From Dehalococcoidales bacterium (GTDB lineage Bacteria; Chloroflexota; Dehalococcoidia; Dehalococcoidales; RBG-16-60-22): a stretch of DNA of 13,473 bases. The stretch's first letter is position 1, and each line of letters opens with the position of its first letter. This document shows, one piece after another, positions 1 to 7,035 of the stretch. The translations under genes were made by a program, and so were the position numbers. The stretch is from contig DAOVRI010000024.1 of the NCBI GenBank assembly GCA_030628245.1, positions 1 to 13,473 of the forward strand, read 5' to 3'. Under the pieces are notes generated by a model. The model was not told the DNA's origin. It worked only from the letters and a program-made list of their open reading frames with translations, and searched no databases.

Positions 1-55
1 ATCGGTAACTAGATGAAAACTGGCTCGAGTTATTTTTCACGAACTTAATGCTGAA

Positions 56-61
56 AAGGAG
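56..61 (+). promoter_or_regulatory. Ribosome binding site of first AOR gene
   Basis: AAGGAG lies 8 nt before the ATG at 70, a near-ideal Shine-Dalgarno. It fixes the start used for the first AOR gene. The rest of bases 1-69 shows no convincing promoter, so the gene may be read from further upstream. Confidence 0.7.
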
Positions 62-69
62 ACAATCTG

Positions 70-1923
70 ATGTATAAAGGTGGTTACACAGGCAAGATTC
101 TGAGGATAGATTTAAGCAAGCAGTCGGCCAGGGAAGAAGCGGTCCCGGAGGAACTGGCTAATAATTACCTGGGAGGTGCCGGTTTTGCCATCAAATGCCT
201 CTACGACGAGGTGAAGCCGGATACCCCGCCGCTGGATAAAGCCAACAAGCTCATCTTCGCGGTCGGCCCCCTGACGGCCACGGGCGCCAGCTGCTCCAGT
301 CGGATGGCCGTGGTGGCCAAGTCGCCGCTGACGGGCGCCGTCGGCATGGCCCTCGCCGGAGGGCAGTTCCCTGCTGAGATGAAAATGGCCGGCTACGACA
401 TGATTATCATCGAGGGCAAGGCGGATAAGCCCACCTATATCGCCATCAAGGACGGCGGGGTAAAATTCAGGAGCGCCGAAAAACTGAGCGGCATGATGAC
501 CACCGATACCCAGCTCTTTATCAAGGAGGAGCTCGGCGACCACAATTACCGGATTGCCTGCATCGGCCCCGCCGGCGAAAAAGTCGTCCCCATGGCCTGC
601 ATCATTAACGAGCGCCGGGCGGCGGGCAGAAAGGGTCTGGGGGCGGTGATGGGCTCCAAGAACCTCAAGGCCATCGCCGTGCGCGGACATAAAAGGCCGG
701 ATATCGCCGATGCCGCCAGTTTCAAGAAAGCCCGGCAGGCCATGAACAAGGCCATGAAAGACAGCCCGGTTCTTTACCCGGAGTTCGCCAAAGCGGGCAC
801 GCCCATGGTGGTTGATGCCATGACGGAAATGGGGATTTATTCCATCAAAAACTGGTCGGCTACCGGACAGATTAACATGATTCCGGGACTCGGCCTTAAA
901 GCCCAGGACGAAATGATTGTCACCCGGTCGCACTGCCACGATTGCCCGGTGGGATGCAGCCAGGTGAAACTCGTCACTTCGGGGCCTTATGCCGGCTATC
1001 TCAGCGAGGGCCCTGAGTTCGAAACGACCTATTCGCTGGGCAGCACGGTAGGGGTGGACTACCTGCCCGCCGTCATCGCCGCCGACCGTCTCTGCGACGA
1101 GTACGGCATCGACACCATCTCGGCGGGCGTCGCCATCGGCTGGGGTATGGAACTCTTTGAAAAGGGCATACTCACCAGGAAGGATACCGACGGCCTCGAC
1201 CTGAAATTCGGCAATCACGCCGCCGTGATTGAGATGTTGCGGAAAATAGCCTACCAGGAAGGACTCGGCGCGCTCCTGGGGCAGGGCACGAAAAAGGCCG
1301 CCGAGAAGATAGGCAAGGGCACCGGGGACTACGCCATGCAGATAAAAGGCCTGGAGCTGCCCGCCTACGATGTCAGGGGCGCCAAGGCCCACGGCCTGAA
1401 CTACGCCACTTCCTACACCGGCGCCGACCACAACCGGGGCTATGCCTTCCAGGAAATCTTCGATATTCCCATCCCCGAGAAGGTGGATAGAATGGCCACC
1501 AAAGGCAAGGGCCGGCTGACCAAGTGGAACCAGGACGTCCGCTCCGTCACCTGCGACTGTGCCACGATGTGCGCCTTCCTCCTTGACATGGCCCTACCCG
1601 ATATTGCCTGCCAGAACACCGCCGACCTGGTCAACGCCGCCTCCGGTATGAATTTCACCGCCGGAGAAATCCAGCAAATCGGGGAAAGGCTGAATAATAT
1701 CGCCCGCCTGTTCAATATCGGCGCGGGCTTCGGCCGCAAGGACGATACCTTCCCCAAGCGCCTCATGACCGAGCCCATCAAGGCGGGGGCTTCCAAAGGA
1801 CAGCTTATCAGCCAGAAAGACCTCGATGAAATGCTCGACGAGTACTACTCGGTGCGCGGCTGGGACAAAGACGGCACCCCGACCCCCGCCAAGCTGAAAG
1901 AGCTGGGTTTAAAATCACGTTAA
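70..1923 (+). CDS. aor: Aldehyde:ferredoxin oxidoreductase (tungsten enzyme), paralogue 1
   Basis: 617 residues, close to the usual family length of about 605-620. The family oxidises aldehydes to carboxylic acids in the cytoplasm, passing electrons to ferredoxin via a tungsto-bispterin cofactor and a [4Fe-4S] cluster. The typical N-terminus MYKGGYTGKILRIDLS is present. Cluster ligands are seen as C289-x2-C292-x3-C296 and C501, matching in spacing the four Cys of the Pyrococcus furiosus enzyme (288, 291, 295, 494). The pterin-binding D-x-x-G-I-D motif is at 343-348, and a degenerate second one (D496 to C501) carries the last Cys. GPEFET at 314-319 and H454 fit the active-site Glu and His positions. 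The C-terminal EYYSVRGW motif is also family-typical. The gene is followed after 18 nt by a second AOR gene. The physiological substrate cannot be read from sequence. Confidence 0.93.
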   Translation: MYKGGYTGKILRIDLSKQSAREEAVPEELANNYLGGAGFAIKCLYDEVKPDTPPLDKANKLIFAVGPLTATGASCSSRMAVVAKSPLTGAVGMALAGGQFPAEMKMAGYDMIIIEGKADKPTYIAIKDGGVKFRSAEKLSGMMTTDTQLFIKEELGDHNYRIACIGPAGEKVVPMACIINERRAAGRKGLGAVMGSKNLKAIAVRGHKRPDIADAASFKKARQAMNKAMKDSPVLYPEFAKAGTPMVVDAMTEMGIYSIKNWSATGQINMIPGLGLKAQDEMIVTRSHCHDCPVGCSQVKLVTSGPYAGYLSEGPEFETTYSLGSTVGVDYLPAVIAADRLCDEYGIDTISAGVAIGWGMELFEKGILTRKDTDGLDLKFGNHAAVIEMLRKIAYQEGLGALLGQGTKKAAEKIGKGTGDYAMQIKGLELPAYDVRGAKAHGLNYATSYTGADHNRGYAFQEIFDIPIPEKVDRMATKGKGRLTKWNQDVRSVTCDCATMCAFLLDMALPDIACQNTADLVNAASGMNFTAGEIQQIGERLNNIARLFNIGAGFGRKDDTFPKRLMTEPIKAGASKGQLISQKDLDEMLDEYYSVRGWDKDGTPTPAKLKELGLKSR

Positions 1924-1941
1924 GAAAGGGCCATTAATTCA

Positions 1942-3867
1942 ATGCCGGAATACGGCTATGCCGGAGAGATTTTAAAGGTTAATCTATCGGATGGAAAGAT
2001 AACGAAGCTGCCGACCGCCGGTTACGCGGCTAAATTTATAGGAGGCCACGGCATTGCGGCCAGGCTCTACTGGGAGATGGTCCCGCCGCAGGCAAAAGCC
2101 TTCGACCCGGAGAACTGCTTTATTTGCGCCAACGGTCCCGTTACCGGGTTTCCCAGGTTTGCCGGTTTCCGCTGGAAAATCTTCGGGAAATCTCCGGCTG
2201 GCGACCCGGAATCCTTCTCCTACGCCAACCTGGGGGAGAGGTGGGGGGCCTGGCTGAAATACGCCGGCTACGACGCCCTGGCAGTCCAGGGGAAGGCGGA
2301 TAAACCCGTCTATATATACATCCATGACGGCAGGACCGAAATACGGGACGCCTCCCGTCTCTGGGGCCAGACCACCTTCGACGCGAGCGACAATCTGAAA
2401 GCGGAACTGGGTAAAAATGTAAGTGTCCTGACCATCGGTCCCGCCGCAGAGAACCTGATACCCTTTGCCACCGTGCTGGCGGAAGGGGGCGCCTCCGGCT
2501 CCGGCGGGCTCGGCGCTGTAATGGGTTCGAAAAACCTTAAAGCCATCGTCATCGCCGCCGGCGATAAGAGACCGGTGGCCGCCGACCCTGACAGGGTACG
2601 GCAGCTGGTCGACCGCATTGCGGCAACGAAGCCCAGTGTGCCCATGCCTTCACTGTGGGCGGTCCCCGGACTCACCCGCGACCATGCCTGCTACGGATGC
2701 GGCATCGGCTGCTCCCGCCAGATATATGACGGTGAAGGTAGCCGGCTCTATAAATCGCTCTGCCAGGCTTCCGATGTTTACGGGGATATGGTCACGAGAT
2801 ATCTCGGCAAGCCGGACGGGGCGCGCTTGCAGGCCACGAGGCTCTGCGACGGCTATGGCCTTGATACCGCCGTAATGCAAAGTATGATTGAGTGGCTTGA
2901 CGCCTGCTATCAGGAAGGACTTATCAACGAAAAGGAAACAGGGCTCCCGCTATCCAGGGTCGGCAGCCCCGAGTATATCGAAGAACTCACCAGGAAAATC
3001 ACTTTTAAAGAAGGGTTCGGTGAAATTTTTTCAAATGGCTTGATACCCGCCGCGGAGTCGGTCGGACCGAAAGCCAGGGAAATGCTGAGCACGTTCATCG
3101 CTACCAGAGGGGGAGAGAAGAGGGACTATGACCCGAGATTGTTTATAACGACGGGTCTTATCTACGCCACCGAGCCGAGACGCCCGATTCAGCAGCTTCA
3201 TGAAGTTTGTAATATGTTGATGATGTGGGTCGGCATGGAGGGAGCCAAGACGGGTGAAATGTTCACCATCGAGAACTTTCGCAAGGTCGCCGAGAAAATC
3301 TGGGGGAACGCCATTGCGGCGGATTTCTCCACGTACGAAGGAAAGGCGCTGGCGGCCAAGAAACTCCAGGACCGCGTCTTCGCCAAGGAAAGCCTTGTCG
3401 TCTGTGACCTCCGGTGGACGATGTCCCAGCCCTTCCGCTACATAGGAGACGGTCCCGCGCCGGTTACGGAAACCGAAATTTACTCGGCGATTACGGGAAA
3501 AGAGATTGACGAGGCGGAACTGTACCGAATGGGTGAAAGAATCTTTAACCTGCAAAGAGCGGTACTGCTCCGCCAGGGATGGCCGGGGCGTGAAGGCGAC
3601 CGGCTGCTGGAACACTTCCACACCAACCCCCTGCAACAGGGCGAACTCTTCTACGATGCCGAATGCCTGGCGCCGGGTAAAGACGGCGAGATAATATCCA
3701 AAATAGGGGTGGTAATCGATAGAGAAGAATTCGAAAATATGAAGAGCGAGTATTACGGGTATCGCGGCTGGGACGTCGAAACCGGCCTGCCGACAAGGGC
3801 CAAGCTGGAAGACCTCCAGCTCAGCGATGTCGCCGCCGATTTAGCGGGGCGGGGACTTTTAAAGTAA
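1942..3867 (+). CDS. Divergent aldehyde:ferredoxin oxidoreductase-like protein, paralogue 2
   Basis: 641 residues, starting at an ATG preceded by AAAGGG 11 nt upstream. It is in the same transcription unit as the first AOR. The family fold is clear: YGYAGEILKVNLSDG at the N-terminus, GAVMGSKNLKAI at 191-202, C250-x2-C253-x3-C257, the D-x-x-G-L-D motif at 303-308, and EYYGYRGWD near the C-terminus. It differs from paralogue 1 in three ways. The segment between GSKNLKAI and the first Cys is about 39 residues shorter. The GPEFET active-site segment is replaced by an unrelated stretch (SLCQASDVYGD, 272-282). The fourth cluster Cys is missing: paralogue 1 has TMC, this one has TMS (S495), with the nearest Cys at 488. 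It may bind a modified cluster, use another ligand, or serve a different substrate. AOR superfamily membership is secure; aldehyde oxidation is not. Confidence 0.85.
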   Translation: MPEYGYAGEILKVNLSDGKITKLPTAGYAAKFIGGHGIAARLYWEMVPPQAKAFDPENCFICANGPVTGFPRFAGFRWKIFGKSPAGDPESFSYANLGERWGAWLKYAGYDALAVQGKADKPVYIYIHDGRTEIRDASRLWGQTTFDASDNLKAELGKNVSVLTIGPAAENLIPFATVLAEGGASGSGGLGAVMGSKNLKAIVIAAGDKRPVAADPDRVRQLVDRIAATKPSVPMPSLWAVPGLTRDHACYGCGIGCSRQIYDGEGSRLYKSLCQASDVYGDMVTRYLGKPDGARLQATRLCDGYGLDTAVMQSMIEWLDACYQEGLINEKETGLPLSRVGSPEYIEELTRKITFKEGFGEIFSNGLIPAAESVGPKAREMLSTFIATRGGEKRDYDPRLFITTGLIYATEPRRPIQQLHEVCNMLMMWVGMEGAKTGEMFTIENFRKVAEKIWGNAIAADFSTYEGKALAAKKLQDRVFAKESLVVCDLRWTMSQPFRYIGDGPAPVTETEIYSAITGKEIDEAELYRMGERIFNLQRAVLLRQGWPGREGDRLLEHFHTNPLQQGELFYDAECLAPGKDGEIISKIGVVIDREEFENMKSEYYGYRGWDVETGLPTRAKLEDLQLSDVAADLAGRGLLK

Positions 3868-4011
3868 ATGGCAGGCAACAGCCTGATAGCTATATATGAA
3901 GGTCTGCCCTTCGTTTTCTGGGCGGGGCTTTCGGCGGTGGCGTTGGTGGTCTTCCTTTTCGTGACGGAGACGGGAAGGGGGAAGCGGCGCAGCTACGCAA
4001 TCGAGCATTGA
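3868..4011 (+). CDS. Small single-helix membrane protein (47 aa), possible transporter remnant
   Basis: The ATG directly follows the TAA of the second AOR gene (TAAATG), with GGGGCGGGG about 10 nt upstream as a possible ribosome site. The 47 residues hold one hydrophobic helix (about residues 13-32, GLPFVFWAGLSAVALVVFLF) followed by a basic tail (TETGRGKRRSY). Helix plus TET-GRGKR tail resembles the last transmembrane helix and cytoplasmic end of major facilitator transporters. It could therefore be the surviving 3' end of a decayed transporter gene, or a genuine small membrane protein co-translated with the AORs. Its last bases overlap the -35 box of the ParA promoter. I do not recognise a specific family. 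Confidence 0.4.
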   Translation: MAGNSLIAIYEGLPFVFWAGLSAVALVVFLFVTETGRGKRRSYAIEH

Positions 4012-4036
4012 CGCAGTTGCGCAATTGCGCTATAAT
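4008..4036 (+). promoter_or_regulatory. Promoter of the parA-like gene with palindromic operator
   Basis: TTGACG (4008-4013), a 17-nt spacer and TATAAT (4031-4036) form a near-consensus housekeeping promoter. The expected start near 4043 gives a leader of only about 13 nt before the ATG at 4056. The spacer contains a perfect 12-bp palindrome, GCGCAATTGCGC (4019-4030), so a protein bound there would block the promoter. This promoter also argues against the upstream in-frame ATG at 4008 as translation start. Confidence 0.65.
4011..4030 (+). repeat. Octamer repeat site A (TTGCGCAR-type)
   Basis: ACGCAGTTGCGCAATTGCGC can be read as adjoining units GACGCAG / TTGCGCAA / TTGCGC. It shares the 10-mer TTGCGCAATT and the 9-mer CGCAGTTGC with a second site at 9147-9170, in swapped order, and an 11-mer (GCAATTGCGCA on the minus strand) with a third site at 5157-5170. 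The position inside the ParA promoter suggests an operator. Confidence 0.5.
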
Positions 4037-4055
4037 CTACCGGAGAGTCCAGGCT

Positions 4056-4841
4056 ATGACTGTTATCTGCATTACCAACCAGAAAGGCGGCGTCGGTAAG
4101 ACGACCACCGCTACCGCCCTGGCCCAGGGTTTAAGCGAGCACGACAAACGTGTCCTCCTTATCGACTGGGACCCGCAGGCCAGCCTTACCGTCAGCCTGG
4201 GGGTCAACCCGGACAGCCTGGAGCTGACGTGCTACGATGTCCTGACAAGCACCATCAGGAACAACGGACATTTCTCCATCCGCGATGTCACTTTAAAGAC
4301 CGATAACCCCAATATTGACCTCGTCCCGGCCAACATCGAGCTATCACAGGCGCAGCTCGACCTGGTGAACGCCTTCACCCGCGAACTGATGCTGAAAGAA
4401 ATGCTCCAGTCGGTACGCAAGGACTACGATTTTATCCTAGTGGACTGCCTGCCCAGCCTGGGGCTGCTGACCATCAATGCCCTTTCCGCCGCCGATAGCG
4501 TCCTCATACCCCTGCAGGCCGACTTTCTGGCGATGAAGGGGCTGACCCTGTTATTGACCACCATCATCCGCGTACAGGATAGAATCAACCCATCCCTGGA
4601 GATTCTGGGGATACTGTTCACCATGACCAGTTCCCGTACCCTGCACAGTCGTGAGGTCATCCAGGTCACCAAGAGGGCCTTCGGCGATAGAATAAAAGTG
4701 TTCGATACCACCATTCCCGCCAGCGTCCGTTTTAAGGAAGCCCCGGCTGCCGGGATGTCAATACTGACATACGCCCCCAGGTCCGATGGGGCTGAAGCCT
4801 ACAGATCATTCACAGAAGAGGTGCTGCATGAAAAGAGCTAA
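4056..4841 (+). CDS. parA: ParA/Soj-family ATPase
   Basis: 261 residues counted from the ATG at 4056, chosen because GGAGAG lies 8 nt upstream and the promoter -35 covers the upstream ATG at 4008. The P-loop ATPase of the MinD/ParA class has the deviant Walker A motif KGGVGKTT at residues 10-17 (signature Lys K10), the A' motif DWDPQAS at 37-43 and Walker B FILVD at 116-120. IPASVRFKEAPAAG in the C-terminal part is typical of chromosomal Soj-like proteins. The family dimerises on ATP, binds DNA non-specifically and moves ParB- or RHH-bound DNA. The next gene overlaps by 14 nt and encodes a small DNA-binding-like protein, the usual partner arrangement of ParA with a ribbon-helix-helix protein. 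No classical ParB is present. Chromosomal house-keeping versus relic of an integrated element cannot be decided here. Confidence 0.9.
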   Translation: MTVICITNQKGGVGKTTTATALAQGLSEHDKRVLLIDWDPQASLTVSLGVNPDSLELTCYDVLTSTIRNNGHFSIRDVTLKTDNPNIDLVPANIELSQAQLDLVNAFTRELMLKEMLQSVRKDYDFILVDCLPSLGLLTINALSAADSVLIPLQADFLAMKGLTLLLTTIIRVQDRINPSLEILGILFTMTSSRTLHSREVIQVTKRAFGDRIKVFDTTIPASVRFKEAPAAGMSILTYAPRSDGAEAYRSFTEEVLHEKS

Positions 4842-5199
4842 GATAACCGAGGAGCTTGCCTACGGAACCGCCCTGGACCGCCTCACCGGCATCGACCGTC
4901 CCGCCTCGGCAAAGGCGCCGGAACCGGGGCCGACCATCCCGAAACCCGACCCGCCCAGGTCGGCCGTGATTAAGCTGTCCGTCTTTCTCAACCATGAAGA
5001 AGACGCCTACCTGGAAAACCTGGCATCGACGGCTAAATTCAGCGGCGGTAAGAAACTCAGCAAGACCAAGCTCATCGAGGCCATGGTACGGGCTTTCCGC
5101 CAGACGAGCCTCGATGTGCGCGGCGTCAGGGACAACCAGGAACTCCTTAAGAGAGTAACTGCGCAATTGCCGACCATGCACGATAACACACGTACGTAG
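4828..5199 (+). CDS. Small ribbon-helix-helix-like DNA-binding protein, putative ParA partner
   Basis: 123 residues from the ATG at 4828 (AGAGG 6 nt upstream), overlapping the end of parA. The first 45 residues are Pro/Ala-rich and probably flexible. Residues 46-90 look like a ribbon-helix-helix domain: strand AVIKLSVFL, helix HEEDAYLENLASTAKF, turn with GGKKLSK, and helix TKLIEAMVRAFRQ. In type Ib-like partition modules such a protein binds tandem short repeats in the promoter or centromere, represses the operon and activates ParA. The flexible N-terminus would then contact ParA. This fits the octamer repeats in the parA promoter. Family assignment is by pattern and gene order only; binding is inferred. 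Confidence 0.65.
   Translation: MKRAKITEELAYGTALDRLTGIDRPASAKAPEPGPTIPKPDPPRSAVIKLSVFLNHEEDAYLENLASTAKFSGGKKLSKTKLIEAMVRAFRQTSLDVRGVRDNQELLKRVTAQLPTMHDNTRT
5157..5170 (+). repeat. Octamer repeat site B inside the RHH-like gene
   Basis: AACTGCGCAATTGC, near the 3' end of the small DNA-binding gene. Its complement contains GCAATTGCGCA, also present on the complement of site A, and reads as TTGCGCAG units. It could be a second binding site for the encoded protein, or a coincidence of coding sequence. Confidence 0.35.
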
Positions 5200-5237
5200 A
5201 AAATCGATAATGTATGTCGGCGCCGGTGCCCCAAATT

Positions 5238-5840
5238 CTAGCCGGTTTGACCGACCAAGTAATGACTATCAAATAGCTGTGTTAAGGGCGTAAATTTTGA
5301 TTCTACGCGTTCTGGCAGCGGTTTCACCGGGGGGCCGGACAAGACACGGGTATATAGTTCCGGGATGGGGATGGGGTGAGTAAAACGGAACCTTCTCATA
5401 AGCTCGTTGTGAGTTAGATTTTCTGGCTCTGGCTCCCGGAGTTCCACATTAGCCGGTACTGCCGCCGCTTTCGGCGCTGCTTTCACCGGAGTCACATAGC
5501 AGCGGATTACCGCCATGTCCATGTCATCCGGGTCATAGCCGGGCCGGTCACCGCTGAACTGCTCATTGGATATTTCTATATCTTCCATTTCCGAGGCGCG
5601 GTAGAGCTTCCACCCCACCACCTCCCTCAATTCGCTGAATCCCCCAATCTGGTAGCAGACGAGCGACTCGTTATCGGCCCCGCCGGACAAGACCACTCCC
5701 AGGCAGAACGGCTCGACGGTGCGGTAGCCGCCATGATAGTAGAACTCGATAATGCGCCTCGACTTTATGGCGGAGCAAATCGTCGCCCTTATCCTGTCTC
5801 TTTTGGTGGTGATATTCAGCAGTTCTTTGAGATTCCGCAC
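5238..5840 (-). CDS. WYL-like domain protein without DNA-binding domain
   Basis: About 200 residues. Two GTG starts are possible. The one at 5840 has GAGG 8 nt upstream; the one at 5846 would leave only 2 nt and seems less likely. Residues about 17-97 fit the SH3-like WYL fold: AICSAIKSRRIIEFYYHGG, RTVEPFCLGVV, LVCYQIGG and WKLYRASEMEDIEISNEQF correspond to its strands, though the Trp-Tyr-Leu triplet itself is not conserved. A Pro/Ala-rich linker (118-145) leads to a C-terminal segment I do not recognise. WYL domains usually sense ligands, often nucleotides, in fusion with an HTH; none is present here. It is convergent with the ParA/RHH unit and follows selD on the same strand after 71 nt, but has its own candidate promoter. 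Function unknown. Confidence 0.6.
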   Translation of the reverse strand: MRNLKELLNITTKRDRIRATICSAIKSRRIIEFYYHGGYRTVEPFCLGVVLSGGADNESLVCYQIGGFSELREVVGWKLYRASEMEDIEISNEQFSGDRPGYDPDDMDMAVIRCYVTPVKAAPKAAAVPANVELREPEPENLTHNELMRRFRFTHPIPIPELYTRVLSGPPVKPLPERVESKFTPLTQLFDSHYLVGQTG

Positions 5841-5869
5841 CTTCACAACCTCACGAGGTATCTAAAAAC

Positions 5870-5898
5870 ACTCTAAACGAATGAGAAGTTTTTATCAA
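5870..5898 (-). promoter_or_regulatory. Candidate promoter of the WYL-like gene
   Basis: On the minus strand TTGATA (5898-5893), a 17-nt spacer and TAGAGT (5875-5870) form a fair promoter about 30 nt before the GTG starts. The gap from selD (5841-5911) shows no clear terminator, so read-through from selD is also possible. Confidence 0.4.
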
Positions 5899-5911
5899 CC
5901 TGGCCTGACGT

Positions 5912-6958
5912 TTACACAACCATAATTTTACCCTTCGGCTCCGCCGCCACCTCCCCGATTACCGCCGCCCCGGTTACGCCCTCTTTATGAAGTCTTTCCA
6001 GCAGCCGTGACGCCTTCTTTCCCGGCACGGCTATCAGCAGTCCGCCGGAGGTCTGGGGGTCGAAGAGGATATCCTGCAAATATTGAGGCACCTTCTTGGC
6101 AATATCCACCATGTCTTTACGAAACTCGCGGTTGCGGTGCAGTCCGCCGGGAATCATGCCCATCTCGGCAAGCTCTTTCGCTTCGGGGAAGTACGGGACA
6201 GCATTGGCATTAATCGTCATGCCGACCTCGGTGCATTCAACCATCTCACAAGCATGGCCGAGCAGGCCGAAGCCGGTAATATCGGTACAGGCGTGAGCGC
6301 CGACCTCCAGCATCAACTCCGAGGCCGTCCGGTTCAGGGTGGTCATGGACTTCACGATTTTCGCGATGGCTTCTTCGCCAGCCATACCGCCCTTGATGGC
6401 CGTACTGATGATGCCGGTGCCCAGCGGCTTGGTCAGGATAAGGCAGTCGCCGGCCCTGGAGCCATTATTGTGAATCACCTTATCGGGGTGGATGGTGCCC
6501 GTGACCGCCAGTCCGTACTTGAGCTCCGGGTCTTCCACGCTATGCCCGCCGAGCAGTATCACCCCGGCCTCGTGCATCTTATCCATGCCCCCCCGCAGCA
6601 CCTCCCTCAGGATGGAGATATCCATGACTTCCTGCGGGAAGCAGACGACATTGAGCGCCGTCAGGGGCCTGCCGCCCATGGCGTAAACGTCGCTCAGGGA
6701 GTTGGCCACGGCAATCCGCCCGAAGTCGTACGGGTCATCGACTATCGGCGTGAAGAAATCGACCGTCTGCACGACGGCCAGGTCGTCCGTGAGCTTATAG
6801 ACGCCGGCATCCTCGGCCCTCTCCAGCCCCGCGATGAGGTTGGGGTCGGACTGGAACGGCAGGCCGGCCAGCGCCTGGGCGAGGTCACCCGGACCTATCT
6901 TGCAAGCTCAACCCGACCCGTGAACGGTCTCGGTGAGGCGCTTAGGTTTATCGTCCAT
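5912..6958 (-). CDS. selD: Selenide, water dikinase; selenoprotein with in-frame UGA
   Basis: SelD makes selenophosphate from selenide and ATP, the selenium donor for Sec-tRNA and selenouridine. The open part from 6772 matches SelD throughout (QTVDFFTPIVDDPYDFG, SDVYAMGG, GGHSVEDPELKYG, LTKPLGTG), but begins too late. Reading upstream in frame gives MDDKPKRLTETVHGSG, then TGA (6908-6910), then ACKIGPGDL. This places the UGA at residue 17 with Cys19 and Lys20 after it, the same numbering as the catalytic C17 and K20 of Escherichia coli SelD. The true gene thus starts at the ATG at 6958 (GAGGTGG 5 nt upstream) and encodes 348 residues with Sec17, the normal family length. A bacterial SECIS candidate follows the UGA. 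It sits 77 nt downstream of a yedF-like gene, probably co-transcribed. A gene call starting with GTG at 6772 would lose the active site. Confidence 0.92.
6873..6907 (-). promoter_or_regulatory. Bacterial SECIS element of selD
   Basis: Directly after the UGA the mRNA can fold. The lower stem is GCUUG (6907-6903) with CAGGC (6877-6873), including one G-U pair. An internal loop follows, then the upper stem AGGUC (6896-6892) with GACCU (6886-6882), closed by the loop CGGGU. The loop begins 16 nt after the UGA and has a G in its first two positions, which fits what is described for bacterial SECIS elements recognised by SelB. No folding program was run. Confidence 0.6.
6908..6910 (-). other. selD: Selenocysteine codon (UGA, Sec17 of SelD)
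   Basis: TGA in frame between GSG and ACK in the catalytic loop of SelD. Homologous proteins carry Cys or Sec here, and the reading frame is open on both sides at the right conserved residues, so this is recoding rather than a nonsense mutation. Confidence 0.88.
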
Positions 6959-7035
6959 ATAATCCACCTCGGTTATATTCTACTCCCCAACGATTGAGAG
7001 CGCCAGTATGCGCGCGAATTGAAAATAGTCCAAGC

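Noticed and set aside
112..1431. Long open frame (439 codons) on the minus strand opposite the first AOR
   Set aside because: The plus frame encodes a full, motif-rich AOR; the minus frame has low-complexity, unrecognisable protein and is a GC-rich shadow.
4008..4055. Upstream ATG at 4008 as start of the ParA gene
   Set aside because: It lies in the -35 box and the extra 16 residues precede the conserved N-terminus; ATG 4056 has a good ribosome site.
5219..5230. GGCGCCGGTGCC as terminator between the convergent RHH-like and WYL-like genes
   Set aside because: The stem is too short and no T tract follows on either strand.
5912..6772. selD as an N-terminally truncated gene or pseudogene starting with GTG at 6772
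   Set aside because: Translation upstream restores the expected catalytic loop with UGA in the Sec/Cys position and a proper start, so the gene is complete.
6083..6997. Open frame of 304 codons on the plus strand opposite selD
   Set aside because: It mirrors the SelD coding sequence, has no recognisable domain, and crosses the control region and start of selD.
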